From positions 124,001-188,000 of the forward strand of contig NZ_JBHUEM010000001.1 in assembly GCF_042680805.1 (NCBI RefSeq): a stretch of DNA of 64,000 nt, written 5' to 3'. The translations under genes and the position numbers were made by a program. Below, in pieces: positions 41,143 to 50,509 of this stretch. How positions within the stretch are numbered: position 1 is the first letter of the stretch; every line of letters begins with the position of its first letter. The notes under the pieces were generated by a model. It saw only the letters and a list, made by a program, of their open reading frames with translations. It did no database searches and was not told the DNA's origin. This DNA is from Bacillus_CJ salitolerans. Its GTDB lineage: Bacteria > Bacillota > Bacilli > Bacillales > SA4.

Positions 41143-42167
41143 GAATTCAGGCTATGGTTGTCAGAATCATTCGGCAATTTATAAGGGATAAACGCACATT
41201 AGGAATGCTTGTTGCAGCTCCGATTTTAATATTAACACTTATGTCAGTTGTATTTTCTAGTGATGCCCTAGATCCTAAAATTGGGATAGTTACGGAACAT
41301 GACGCTTTATTAGAGGCTTTTAATAACAAAGAAATAGAAGTTTATGAGTTTAGTAGTGTAGAGGATGCGTTACAGGCGACAGAGGATAAGGAGGTGCATG
41401 GATTTATTGAAGTAGAAGGACAAAGCATTCGGATGACTATTGAGGGAAGTGACCCGAATGTTAATAAATCGGTTATCATGACAGTTCAAGAGGTATTGTC
41501 ACAACTTCAATCACCTAATGTATCAAATAAACCAGAAATTATTTATATTCATGGGTCTGAAGAGATGGACACGTTCGATAACGTTGGTCCTTTTCTCATT
41601 GGATTTTTTGTTTTCTTCTTTATCTTTTTAATTGCAGGTGTATCCTTTTTAAGGGAAAGGACGACTGGAACATTGGAAAGATTACTTTCTACACCGCTTA
41701 GAAGATGGGAAATCGTGATAGGTTATGTAATTGGGTTTGGAATTTTTACGACAATTCAGGCAGGTATTATTGTCTGGTTCTCAATTGAAATATTAGACAT
41801 CATGATGTTTGGATCCATTTTTTTCGTAATGCTTGTTGCGTTTATGCTCGCAATTACGGCTTTAACGTTAGGAACATTACTATCCGCCTATGCTCGTAAT
41901 GAATTACAGATGATTCAATTTATTCCACTTGTAGTGGTTCCGCAAGTGTTTTTCTCAGGGCTTTTTAATATTGATACAATGAATCCATGGTTACAATCCA
42001 TTAGTGTCATCATGCCATTAACTTATGGCGGAGAAGCAATGCGAGATATTATGATTAGAGGCGGAGGGTGGTCTTCGATTTGGAGCGAAGTTGTAGTACT
42101 CCTTGGTTTTGCCCTTCTATTTATGGTATTAAACACACTTGCCCTAAAAAAACACCGTAAACTTTAG
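41139..42167 (+). CDS. ABC-2 type permease
   Basis: The 342-residue protein has one N-terminal membrane helix (about 22-42), an extracellular domain of about 110 residues (VTEHDALLEAFNNKEIEV …), and five C-terminal helices (about 150-335). It carries the ABC-2 signature ERTTGTLERLLSTPLRRWEIVIGY (with the conserved LERLL). It is the membrane partner of the ATPase in front; homodimerisation gives a full exporter. The order ATPase-permease-TetR and the two operators suggest induction by its own substrate. Confidence 0.9.
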   Translation: MRIQAMVVRIIRQFIRDKRTLGMLVAAPILILTLMSVVFSSDALDPKIGIVTEHDALLEAFNNKEIEVYEFSSVEDALQATEDKEVHGFIEVEGQSIRMTIEGSDPNVNKSVIMTVQEVLSQLQSPNVSNKPEIIYIHGSEEMDTFDNVGPFLIGFFVFFFIFLIAGVSFLRERTTGTLERLLSTPLRRWEIVIGYVIGFGIFTTIQAGIIVWFSIEILDIMMFGSIFFVMLVAFMLAITALTLGTLLSAYARNELQMIQFIPLVVVPQVFFSGLFNIDTMNPWLQSISVIMPLTYGGEAMRDIMIRGGGWSSIWSEVVVLLGFALLFMVLNTLALKKHRKL

Positions 42168-42241
42168 AAATCATCGATTGTTTGTATGTCCCCTTTAGTA
42201 GAATTATAATGAATAGAAAGAAGGGATAAGGGAGATGCAAA

Positions 42242-42892
42242 ATGTCTGAGCAAGAATGGATCCAGGATTTATTACATGCAAGTGGAGAAGACGAAATAAA
42301 GTTTAGCGAAAAGCAGCTTAAGATAATTGAAGCAGCTGCTGTAACATTTGCAGAGAAAGGATTTGCTGCTACATCTACAAGTGAAATTGCCAAAAAGGCT
42401 GGTGTTGCAGAGGGTACAATCTTTCGTCACTATAAAACGAAAAAGGACCTACTTTTCTCAATCGTTCGTCCAACAATTGAACGACTTTTAGCCCCTCATC
42501 TTGCTAAAAGCTTTGCCAAAGATGTATTTACCGTGCAATATGAGAGCTATGAAGATTTTCTTCGAAAGCTTGCTAAAAACCGTTATGAATTTCTGAATAA
42601 GCACTTTCCAATTCTGAAAATATTTTTACAAGAAATAGCTTTTCATGAAGAGCTAAGAGAGCCCTATATGCGGCTATTTCAACAACATATATATCCAAAC
42701 TTTGAGAAAACAATTATCCACTTTCAACAGAAAAAAGAAATCATTGATTGGCCACCTAAAGATGTAATGAGGCTCACAATAACCTCGTTATTAGGCACCT
42801 TACTCGCCATGAAGCTAAATATTGCGAAAGATAGCTATGAAGCTGAAATCGATAAGGCCGTTACTTTTATTATGAAGGGTTTATCTCGATAA
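42242..42892 (+). CDS. TetR/AcrR family repressor of the ABC exporter operon
   Basis: The 216-residue protein has a TetR HTH at about 20-70 (LKIIEAAAVTFAEKGFAATST, SEIAKKAGVAEGTIFRHYKTKKDLL) and a helical ligand domain. It is last of the three-gene operon (74 bp after the permease; GGGAG before ATG 42242). The palindromes at 40325-40385 are its probable operators; this is inferred from position. A terminator follows. Confidence 0.88.
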   Translation: MSEQEWIQDLLHASGEDEIKFSEKQLKIIEAAAVTFAEKGFAATSTSEIAKKAGVAEGTIFRHYKTKKDLLFSIVRPTIERLLAPHLAKSFAKDVFTVQYESYEDFLRKLAKNRYEFLNKHFPILKIFLQEIAFHEELREPYMRLFQQHIYPNFEKTIIHFQQKKEIIDWPPKDVMRLTITSLLGTLLAMKLNIAKDSYEAEIDKAVTFIMKGLSR

Positions 42893-42916
42893 AGAACTAG
42901 GCTTTCTAATTATGAG

Positions 42917-42946
42917 AACTTTGGAGAAATCCAAGGTTTTTTTTTT
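42917..42946 (+). terminator. Terminator of the ABC exporter operon
   Basis: AACTTTGG and CCAAGGTT arms (one mismatch) run into ten T. Confidence 0.85.
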
Positions 42947-42947
42947 A

Positions 42948-43188
42948 TAAGTTAGGAAAGTATAAGTTTCTGGTGTTTAGTTTATACAATGTTACGGCTA
43001 CATCCAGCTCCAGCGTCCAGCCAAGATGAAATGGCGACGATCTTTGCCATTTCATCCTACTCGAGGGAAAAAGAAAAATCACTTTTTCCTTGGTCAAATG
43101 TTCCTAAATGAGAAAAAAGGGAAAAGCACCCTTTTTTCTCATTTAGGAACATTTGCTATGCCTGAGGCTCAACGGTGCGCTTGCCCCA
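42948..43188 (+). repeat. Type A intergenic repeat, copy 2, with a perfect 27-bp hairpin
   Basis: Same order of blocks as copy 1, beginning TAAGTTAGGAAAGT. The large hairpin is perfect over 27 bp (43095-43121 and 43129-43155; arms start CAAATGTTCCTAAATGAG) with a seven-base loop AAAAGCA. Only the innermost AAAGGG/CCCTTT is shared with copy 1; the rest differs on both arms. It ends GCCTGAGGCTCAACGGTGCGC. No coding capacity. Confidence 0.85.
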
Positions 43189-43309
43189 TTTGTTCGTAAA
43201 AATGATCTAGGGGTTAGACAAAGAGGATAGAATTATAGTAATATATAAATATTGTAAAATAGTTATTTAATACGAAATTGAACTTATTAAGAGGTTTGAC
43301 TACTTGCCA

Positions 43310-43339
43310 TAAAAGAAAAAAGCTACAAAGTGCCGATTA
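43310..43339 (+). promoter_or_regulatory. Possible sigma-D-like promoter of the second chemoreceptor gene
   Basis: GCCGATTA (43332-43339) matches the sigma-D -10 box GCCGATAT in all but the last two positions. TAAAAG lies at 43310-43315, giving an 18-bp spacer instead of the usual 15, so the -35 assignment is weak. The chemoreceptor starts 115 bp downstream. Confidence 0.4.
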
Positions 43340-43453
43340 ATGGGTTTTGTTAAGTGGGACAAATAACTATATCTTCTAACTTTACATAATTGTCCGAACA
43401 AATTTTATATTCTGAATATTATACCAAAATAACATCAGAGGTGGGATTACAGG

Positions 43454-45178
43454 ATGAGAATCAACTTGAAGAAGGTAGAACATCAAATGAGATTTACTCT
43501 GAGGAAGAAGTTAATTGCAGGATTTGCTGTGTTGTTATTTCTTATGTGCGTTGTAGGTGGGATAGGTATTTATAGCCTTGAATCAACAAATAGCTCCTAT
43601 AGAGAATTAATGGATGATAGCGTTCCTAAACTAGTTATTGTTAAAGACTTAAAACAAGAATATTCAAATCAAACATTAGCTGTTCGTGCTTATGTAATTT
43701 CTAATGATCGTAGCAACATTGATGCATATGAGGAGTCAGTTAACCGATTTAATGAATTGGTAAAGGATCTAAAAAGCCGCACAAAAGATCAAAAGGCATT
43801 AGCCTCGATTGAATCGCTTGAGCATACTTATTTAGAATATTTAGACGTAATTAAACAAGCTCTACAATATAAGATGCTTGGTGATGATAAAGGATATATT
43901 CAAATTATGAATACCTCCTCAAAGGAAGTTGGCGCAAAGTTTAATCAAGCAATTGAAGAAATAATTGCCTTTCAAGCGCAAGATTTAGAATCCCAAAGTG
44001 AAGAAGCAACTGAAAGTGTTGATGCGGTTTCATTTTTACTTATTACGATATTAATTATTGCATTGTTAGTAGGAATTAGTATCGCTGTAGTACTTGGAAT
44101 CAAAATTTCTAGTCCAATTCTTCAAATTACAAGCTCGATGAAACAAGTCGCTAGCGGTGATTTATCGATTGAAGACGTTAAGGTAAAAACAAAGGACGAA
44201 GTTCAGGAACTTGGGGAATCATTTAATCAAATGGTTGGGAACCTGCGATCAGTCATAACTCAAGTAATTGATTCATCTAGTCAAGTTGCTGCTTCTAGTG
44301 AACAATTAAATGCAAGTGCGCAGGAAAGCAACTCTGCAACAGAGCAAATCTCCTATTTGATTCAAGAAAACGCAGAAGGTATTGAAACACAATTAGCCCA
44401 ATTTAATGGTGTTCAGTCTTCTATAAATGAAATGTCTCAAGGAATAGAACAAATCACCATGAATAGTGAGAGTATGTTAGATACAACAGAGCACTCTAAC
44501 CAACTTACTACATCAGGTGCACAATCGATTCAAAAAGTAGTAGGGCAGATGACAAAAATAAGTCAATCTGTAAAAGAAACAACAGATGTGATTGTTACTT
44601 TAGGAGAACGTTCCAAAGAAATATCTGATATTGTTAATCTAATCACGAATATTTCAGAGCAGACAAATTTACTTGCTTTAAATGCGGCTATTGAAGCAGC
44701 AAGAGCTGGGGAGCATGGAAAAGGGTTTGCAGTAGTAGCAGATGAGGTCAGAAAATTAGCAGAAGAATCGAAGCGTTCCGCAGCTCAAATTACAGCTATG
44801 ATTTCAATCATTCAACAAGATACGAATACGGCTGTTCTATCCATGGAGAACGGCAAATTGGAAGTTGAAACAGGCTTATCGTACACGGAAGAAGCAAGTA
44901 GTGCCTTTGTTCAAATTGAAGAATCTATTCAAGATGTAACAAGTAAGGTTGAAGAAGTTTCATCTTCAATTCAGCAATTAAATGCATTAAGTACTGAAAT
45001 TGTTAAAATAGTGGATGAGGTTAAGGGAATTTCAGAAAAGAGTGTAGCTGCAACTCAAGAAGTGAGTGCAGGAACAGAAGAGAATTTAGCAACAATTGAA
45101 GAGGTCTCAAATTCTGCCCAAAGCTTATCGCAGCTTGCAGATGAACTTCAACAGGTTGTAGCTAAATTTAAACTTTAG
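43454..45178 (+). CDS. Methyl-accepting chemotaxis protein with 4HB-MCP sensor and HAMP domain
   Basis: The 574-residue classical receptor has TM1 at about 20-40 and a mostly helical extracellular sensor of about 145 residues (YRELMDDSVPKLVIVKDLKQ …, a four-helix-bundle type). TM2 lies at about 193-215, HAMP at about 215-270 (ISSPILQITSSMKQVASGDL), and the signalling domain holds the tip ISEQTNLLALNAAIEAARAG and GKGFAVVADEVRKLAEES. ATG 43454 has AGGTGG nine bases upstream; ATG 43487 (MRFTLRKKL) is an alternative. It senses an external ligand and controls CheA. It is monocistronic with a strong terminator. Confidence 0.92.
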   Translation: MRINLKKVEHQMRFTLRKKLIAGFAVLLFLMCVVGGIGIYSLESTNSSYRELMDDSVPKLVIVKDLKQEYSNQTLAVRAYVISNDRSNIDAYEESVNRFNELVKDLKSRTKDQKALASIESLEHTYLEYLDVIKQALQYKMLGDDKGYIQIMNTSSKEVGAKFNQAIEEIIAFQAQDLESQSEEATESVDAVSFLLITILIIALLVGISIAVVLGIKISSPILQITSSMKQVASGDLSIEDVKVKTKDEVQELGESFNQMVGNLRSVITQVIDSSSQVAASSEQLNASAQESNSATEQISYLIQENAEGIETQLAQFNGVQSSINEMSQGIEQITMNSESMLDTTEHSNQLTTSGAQSIQKVVGQMTKISQSVKETTDVIVTLGERSKEISDIVNLITNISEQTNLLALNAAIEAARAGEHGKGFAVVADEVRKLAEESKRSAAQITAMISIIQQDTNTAVLSMENGKLEVETGLSYTEEASSAFVQIEESIQDVTSKVEEVSSSIQQLNALSTEIVKIVDEVKGISEKSVAATQEVSAGTEENLATIEEVSNSAQSLSQLADELQQVVAKFKL

Positions 45179-45283
45179 ACACTCTAAAAATGTAAACAAG
45201 GTGAATGAATTCATGTTTACAAAAAGTCAATATTGACTATATTTACTTTATAATTAAATGAATCTATATGTCTACACATTATA

Positions 45284-45330
45284 AAAAAGGATAGATAAGT
45301 CAGAAAAATACTGCTTATTCTATCCTTTTT
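45284..45330 (+). terminator. Terminator after the second chemoreceptor gene
   Basis: 16-17-bp arms (AAAAAGGATAGATAAG / CTTATTCTATCCTTTTT, one bulge) with a long loop and a T-run. Confidence 0.85.
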
Positions 45331-45419
45331 ATTATACAGATGTTTTCATTTATAAAGAAAACATTCTACTGTTATTGAAACTATCGCTACCGTACCCCTA
45401 GTTGTCGCATAGCTAAGAC

Positions 45420-46196
45420 TTAAGAACTAGTCTGGACCATGAAGTTTCGAATTAGAGTAGCAAACGCTTCGGGGGCTTCTAAAGGTAGGTGGTGATAGAC
45501 CCCTTCCATTTCGTGAAGTGGTCCTTCGGTGATTCGAGCGAGATTTTGGGCGCCTTCTACTGGCATTACAACGCTTTCTTTCGCTCGAACAAACCAGGTG
45601 GGGCAGTTAACCTGCCTAGCTAGTGCCACTGCTTCAACCTTTTCAATTGCCAATGCTCGTCGATCAAATCGCTCTCCCCAGCACCCTTTCTCTTGTTCAT
45701 GAAAGCACTCCTTGGCAATCTGTTCCACTCTTTCTGTAGGGGCAGCGTGCTGAGGCGGGAGTAACCGATAATTTGCCACAGCATCTTGAAGAGTGTCGTA
45801 AATACGTCCACTCTTTTGAGCAGCTTTGTGTAATCCAGCTAACTCCTCTTCAGGGGAGTCAATTTTCATATCACCTACTAGTAAAGCGGAAGGAGGACGA
45901 ACACCGCGACTAGCCACTTTAAGCCCTACGTAGCCACCCATCGAATGTCCCACGATGGCATAAGGACGGTCGAGCTTTCTGGCAAGTTCCTCTATGTCTT
46001 CTGCGTAATCGTTGAAACGATAGCTATTAGCCCAGCAGCTCTGACCGTGTCCTCTGAAATCAGGGGCTACCAAATAGTACTCCTTTTTCAGATGTGGTGC
46101 TACCCACTTCCACCAGCCGCTATGACAAGCAAGGGCGTGCAGGAGTATTATGGTTGGCTTTTGTGGATCTCCCCACGTTTGATAGTGCATCTCCAT
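45420..46196 (-). CDS. Alpha/beta-fold hydrolase
   Basis: The 258-residue protein shows the oxyanion region ILLHALACHSGWW (about 16-28), nucleophile elbow AIVGHSMGGYVGLK (Ser about 86), an Asp block PTWFVRAKESVV and a final histidine in GVYHHLPLEAPEAF. It is a soluble esterase- or haloperoxidase-like hydrolase; the substrate cannot be inferred. ATG 46196 is preceded by GGAGG. It stands alone. The base composition of this gene is richer in GC than its neighbours (for example the stretch around 45500-46100), so it may be a more recent arrival. Confidence 0.82.
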   Translation of the reverse strand: MEMHYQTWGDPQKPTIILLHALACHSGWWKWVAPHLKKEYYLVAPDFRGHGQSCWANSYRFNDYAEDIEELARKLDRPYAIVGHSMGGYVGLKVASRGVRPPSALLVGDMKIDSPEEELAGLHKAAQKSGRIYDTLQDAVANYRLLPPQHAAPTERVEQIAKECFHEQEKGCWGERFDRRALAIEKVEAVALARQVNCPTWFVRAKESVVMPVEGAQNLARITEGPLHEMEGVYHHLPLEAPEAFATLIRNFMVQTSS

Positions 46197-46446
46197 CTAT
46201 TGACCTCCATTCGCTGCAAACGCCTACTCTTCCAAATAGTTTTAAAGTGTATAAAGGCGCGCACAATTCTTCTTATTCCATCATACACCATTATATGTAT
46301 CTTATAGTTAATAATAATAACGTCATCGAGAGTTATTTGTTCATATCATTTTGATAACTAATAGTCCATTAATACTAACACCCCTACCTTTCATGTTTCT
46401 CTTTGCCTTGAGTAGCATAGATTGGTGCCAGGCGTCTTTTGTTTGT

Positions 46447-47382
46447 TTATAAAATGGGTTTAAAATAACGGTTTTCTAACATAAGTGTACAATCCTTCCC
46501 GGTATCATAGGAAAGGTTTCCGAGTTTCTCTGAAATGGTTTTAAGGCACTCTGGTTCCCCGGTATGCCAATAATTCCAAATAAGAGTAAGAATATCGACG
46601 CCTTCCTTTTCTGCATTTTGAAATAAGGTTAGAAAGCAATCGACAGATGCTTCATCTTCATTTGTTGGATGGAGCCACTCTGTTTTTTGTTCATTTAAGT
46701 AATCCTTATCTTCTACATTCTTTTGGTAGGAAAAGGGGGATATTCTCTTCTTCAAAATACGATTTTTCCAGCCTAATGGATCATGCAATACTTTTAAGGC
46801 ATGAATCATATATTGATAGGACTTATTCACATAATCAGCGGGCATTGTGTCAGCTTCTTTTGGAAATGTATCTTGAATAAGCTTTGAAAGCATAGAGCGA
46901 ATGGGATTGTATAATGTTGGACCAATGTATATTTCTTTATAGACTGGAACCTTGTATGTATCAATATTCTTCCACCGTTTCATCAGTATAGTGTCAATAA
47001 TGATTTCTAATTTTTGGTGACGATTTTCTTCATTACCGGAGCGATAAATGATATAAGGATGTGTGTTACGATCAAGTAAATGGTGAGTAACAAAGCCTAA
47101 TATATAGGCAAGAAGTTTTGAATCGCTCTTATTCTCGTACCCATGCTGGATCATTTTCATTAAAAAGGGCCCACATTGTTCATAATGGATTCTTTCTCCA
47201 ATTAATGTAACAGGCTTTGATTTCCAAGGCCAGTAATTGTGGTAAAAGAACGGGTCTGGACCTTGAGTTCCGAGTTGGAAATAAGTTCTAACATCCTCTA
47301 CCATGTTGTGTAATTCTGCACGCTCTATTACTTTGTTACCAAATAATATATGTGTCCAAACGTTTGGCAAAATAGTCACCAT
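46447..47382 (-). CDS. Zinc-dependent phospholipase C family protein
   Basis: The 311-residue protein matches the Zn_dep_PLPC group: N-terminal PNVWTHILFGNKV with a metal-ligand Trp/His pair, LGTQGPDPFFYHNYW (Asp-His), and a histidine pair in GFVTHHLLDRNTHPYI. There is no signal peptide, unlike secreted phospholipases, so the role may be intracellular. The start is uncertain: ATG 47382 directly abuts AAGGA, whereas TTG 47370 has it at a good distance and begins right at the conserved PNVWTH. No partner genes. Confidence 0.8.
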   Translation of the reverse strand: MVTILPNVWTHILFGNKVIERAELHNMVEDVRTYFQLGTQGPDPFFYHNYWPWKSKPVTLIGERIHYEQCGPFLMKMIQHGYENKSDSKLLAYILGFVTHHLLDRNTHPYIIYRSGNEENRHQKLEIIIDTILMKRWKNIDTYKVPVYKEIYIGPTLYNPIRSMLSKLIQDTFPKEADTMPADYVNKSYQYMIHALKVLHDPLGWKNRILKKRISPFSYQKNVEDKDYLNEQKTEWLHPTNEDEASVDCFLTLFQNAEKEGVDILTLIWNYWHTGEPECLKTISEKLGNLSYDTGKDCTLMLENRYFKPIL

Positions 47383-47452
47383 CCTTCATTACGGTCTATC
47401 ACCTTTATTATACTGAACCTCCTACCACTTATGGAATAATTTACAAAAAATA

Positions 47453-47499
47453 AAACAAAAATCACTAGAGGGCTTGTTAACCGTCTAGTGAGTTTGTTT
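47453..47499 (-). terminator. Terminator of the large membrane protein gene
   Basis: Arms TCACTAGA and TCTAGTGA extended by AAACAAA/TTTGTTT, with T-rich DNA on the minus strand; overlaps the stop codon of the gene. Confidence 0.8.
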
Positions 47500-49042
47500 A
47501 TATAACATATGGACCTACTAGTAAAATCGTTAAAAACATATGAAGTCCAATTTTATAAGAAACTTCATTTTCCTCTGACCAGTCAGGATTATTCACTTTG
47601 TACGTTATAAGCAACGTAATAATAGTGATGATGATTGGTAGGATATATTGACTAAATGTGAAATTAATAAAGAACGGTCCAGTTTGAATAGAAGGTGAAT
47701 CGAAAAATTGCTGTATAAAGATGAATTGTGTAATTAAGTAAGACACCACTGCAATTCGTTTCACAAGCAATTTATTATAAATCTGAAAAATATTCATTGA
47801 AAATAATACGATAGCTGGTGGGATTACCACTAATAGTGACACTAATAGAAAGATAAACGCTCCTGATAATGACAAAAGTGTTCGTGATAATGCTATAGAA
47901 TAGTCTTTTTTTGTTAACTGTAAACTAGTTTCTAGAGCTTGAGGACTTGTGCTTGCCCCCATAACCTTATAGTTATTCCCCTCGTAATCAATCCAGGTGA
48001 TAACATCCTTTGATACCCAAAGTGGTTTTGAGGAAGGTAAATAGGTTGTCCCTATACGATGAGCTTCCCATATTTCTCCCTGTTTTGATCCAATAAATAC
48101 ATTGGTAGCAACTTCCCCATTAAGGGAACTATTAGATGAAAATAAAAGCTTTACGTTTTGATCATCATCAATCATTAAGCTGAAGTCCTTAATTCGATCC
48201 AATCTTGCCTTCGTATCAGCATTTCTAATTTCTAAATGTCTCGAAAAAGCAACCTCTTTTGGCAGCTCTGATAAGGTAATATCGGCATAATAATTTCGTA
48301 TGACGATGTTTCCTCCCCCTTTACGGCTAGAGGTGTTATAAATTAGATGAACCTTCCCTTGTTGTTCCACGTAGTCAACGCTACTATATGTTTCATAGTA
48401 TGAATCCTTTTGAAATAAAGGATAGGAGATAAATTCACCATTTGTCAATTTATAAAAAGTAAATTGTAATAAACCTTGTTCTAGTTCAGTCGCTGTAATG
48501 AGTGAATCCCCTTGCTGTGATAAAGAAACATCCACAGCAGTATGGTTACTAATTGTGATAGGTTCAAAGGTTGTTAGATTGATAACAGAGACACCCTTAT
48601 CATGACTGACAATGGCGAGGTCCTCATTAGCCTCTAAGGATTGTGCTGACTCCAAAATGGTGTTACGTTCACCGAGAGCGTTCTGGTGGTACAGTGTATT
48701 GTTTTTGATAAACAGAGTATCTTCACCGTTTGTCCAATATGGGTCAAGTCCACTAATTGGAACATCTATACTCTTCTTTTGTTCGACCGATAAATCGATA
48801 TGTACAAGAGAATGGTTAATTTGTTGTTCTCCTACTGTATAAAAGTGAAAACCATCATCTTTTCGTTGAATAAGTGGCTCTGTGTTCCCAGACATTAATT
48901 CAAGAGAAAGGGAACGACTCCAAGGCTCATGGTAAGAGTTTTTCTCTTGATTGAGTGCATGCCAATATTGAACACCAATAATAATGAATGCTGAGATGAT
49001 AAAAGGTAGAATCCTAGTTAGTTTTGATAATTTTTCTTTCAT
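47498..49042 (-). CDS. Large membrane-anchored protein of unknown function, extracellular beta domain
   Basis: The 514-residue protein has one N-terminal membrane helix (about 9-28). About 350 extracellular residues follow, of beta-sheet character with recurring short blade-like stretches (DLAIVSHDKGVSVINL, DSLITATELEQGLLQF, GKVHLIYNTSS), suggestive of a beta-propeller. Four C-terminal membrane helices (about 395-505) close it. I recognise no family name or catalytic motif. It is monocistronic, between a terminator and the M29 peptidase gene, and is plausibly a surface sensor or scaffold. Confidence 0.6.
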   Translation of the reverse strand: MKEKLSKLTRILPFIISAFIIIGVQYWHALNQEKNSYHEPWSRSLSLELMSGNTEPLIQRKDDGFHFYTVGEQQINHSLVHIDLSVEQKKSIDVPISGLDPYWTNGEDTLFIKNNTLYHQNALGERNTILESAQSLEANEDLAIVSHDKGVSVINLTTFEPITISNHTAVDVSLSQQGDSLITATELEQGLLQFTFYKLTNGEFISYPLFQKDSYYETYSSVDYVEQQGKVHLIYNTSSRKGGGNIVIRNYYADITLSELPKEVAFSRHLEIRNADTKARLDRIKDFSLMIDDDQNVKLLFSSNSSLNGEVATNVFIGSKQGEIWEAHRIGTTYLPSSKPLWVSKDVITWIDYEGNNYKVMGASTSPQALETSLQLTKKDYSIALSRTLLSLSGAFIFLLVSLLVVIPPAIVLFSMNIFQIYNKLLVKRIAVVSYLITQFIFIQQFFDSPSIQTGPFFINFTFSQYILPIIITIITLLITYKVNNPDWSEENEVSYKIGLHMFLTILLVGPYVI

Positions 49043-49120
49043 CAGTACCCCCTGTATAATAGGTATATAGTTGGAAAATAATTCAATATTTTATATAGTA
49101 GCATGAATGGTAAAAAAAAT

Positions 49121-49143
49121 ACACCTGAAAAAATTTCAGGTGT
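49121..49143 (-). terminator. Terminator of the M29 aminopeptidase gene
   Basis: Perfect 10-bp arms ACACCTGAAA and TTTCAGGTGT, with eight T on the minus strand. The stop codon touches the hairpin. Confidence 0.9.
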
Positions 49144-50375
49144 TAATTTGCCCAGTTTCCATTTCTGAATAACGGTTCAATGACTCCATCAGCTGTTTCT
49201 GCGTCAATATCCATTTCGGCAGAGCCAATCATGAAGTCAACATGAACTAAGCTCGAGTTAGAACCGTTTTGCTTTAGTTCTTCGGCATTCATGTTTGTTC
49301 CGCCTTCAATACAAATTGGGTAGGCATTACCGATAGCTAAATGATTTGATGCATTTTCGTCAAAAAGTGTGTTATAAAAGAGTACATTTGTATTTGAAAT
49401 AGGTGAGTGATGAGGAACTAATGCAATCTCACCAAGAAAATGGGAACCCTCATCTGTTTCGATCAATTGTTTTAGTGCGTCATATCCTTCTTTTGCTTGA
49501 AAATCAATGATTCTTCCCTTTTCAAACGTTAAAGAGAACTCATCAACAACGTTTCCAGCAAGTATTAATGGCTTTGTACTGCTAACGGTACCATTGACAC
49601 CTTCCATTAAAGGTGTTGTAAACACTTCCTCAGTTGGCATATTCGGAATAAAAGGAACTCCCTTCGCATTCGTTCCACCTCCACCGACCCAAATGTGCTT
49701 TTCGGGAAGTTCGATGAAAAGGTCTGTGCCAGGTCCTCTATAATGGAGTTTTTTATACTTTTTACTATTCAAGAATTCGACCTTATTAAGCAGTTGCTTA
49801 CTATGCTCTTCCCATGCCTTAATTGGATCATCGAGTGTAGCCCTTGTGCATGCGAAAATACTTTCCCAAAGTGCTGGTACCTGTTTCTCTTCGGACAGAT
49901 GTGGAAATACTTTAGCCGCCCATTCAGGTGTTGGAACCGATACGACACACCAGCTGATTTGGTTGGAACGTGTCATGCTACGGAAAGATCCCATTGCTTC
50001 TGCTTGAGCTTTTCTTGTCATCGCAACACGCTCTGCACTTACACCCTTTAAAAGGTCTGGATTTGAGGCAGATATAGCTAGATAAGCACAACCGTCCTTG
50101 GCCATTTCTTCATAACCTTTTGCTTTCCATGATGGAAAATGCATTAGTGATTCTTCTGGAGCCTGCTCATATTTGATTTTAGAAAGCTCTTCATCGACCC
50201 ATTCAACATGCACATTTTTAGCGCCTGCGTCATACGCTGCTTTTGCCACTTCTCTTACATATTCAGCGGATACAATCGGTGCATTGATTAATAATATTTG
50301 TCCCTTTTGAATATTTAACCCAATTTTAACCGTAATTTCTGCATATTTCTTTAGCTTTTCTTGAAATGTACTCAA
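49143..50375 (-). CDS. M29 family aminopeptidase (AmpS/PepS type)
   Basis: The 410-residue enzyme matches thermophilic aminopeptidase M29: start FQEKLKKYAEITVKIGLNIQ, ANPDLLKG-like SASNPDLLKGVSAERV, metal-site region FIPNMPTEEVFTTP (conserved Glu), LGEIALVPHHSPIS, FDENASNHLAIGNAY and HVDFMIGSAEMDID with the family's His/Asp ligands. It is a cytoplasmic cobalt/zinc exopeptidase removing N-terminal residues in peptide turnover. TTG 50375 with GGGGGC upstream is taken as start. Monocistronic. Confidence 0.92.
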   Translation of the reverse strand: MSTFQEKLKKYAEITVKIGLNIQKGQILLINAPIVSAEYVREVAKAAYDAGAKNVHVEWVDEELSKIKYEQAPEESLMHFPSWKAKGYEEMAKDGCAYLAISASNPDLLKGVSAERVAMTRKAQAEAMGSFRSMTRSNQISWCVVSVPTPEWAAKVFPHLSEEKQVPALWESIFACTRATLDDPIKAWEEHSKQLLNKVEFLNSKKYKKLHYRGPGTDLFIELPEKHIWVGGGGTNAKGVPFIPNMPTEEVFTTPLMEGVNGTVSSTKPLILAGNVVDEFSLTFEKGRIIDFQAKEGYDALKQLIETDEGSHFLGEIALVPHHSPISNTNVLFYNTLFDENASNHLAIGNAYPICIEGGTNMNAEELKQNGSNSSLVHVDFMIGSAEMDIDAETADGVIEPLFRNGNWAN

Positions 50376-50509
50376 GTCATTAGCCCCCTATTATCAGTTC
50401 TTCCAATTATTGTATCAAATTATTTTAAAAAAGGTGTAGTACACATTTTTATCTCTTCGCGCTTATGATAGTTTATAATAGTATTAACGGAGAGAGGGGT
50501 TGAAATAAG

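Noticed and set aside
43390..43575. Short plus-strand frame overlapping the start of the second chemoreceptor gene
   Set aside because: It lies in another frame across the receptor's ribosome site and has no homology.
46395..46440. GGTGCCAGGCGTC as a further interspersed repeat
   Set aside because: It resembles short repeats I recall from Bacillus but occurs only once here and has no structure to support it.
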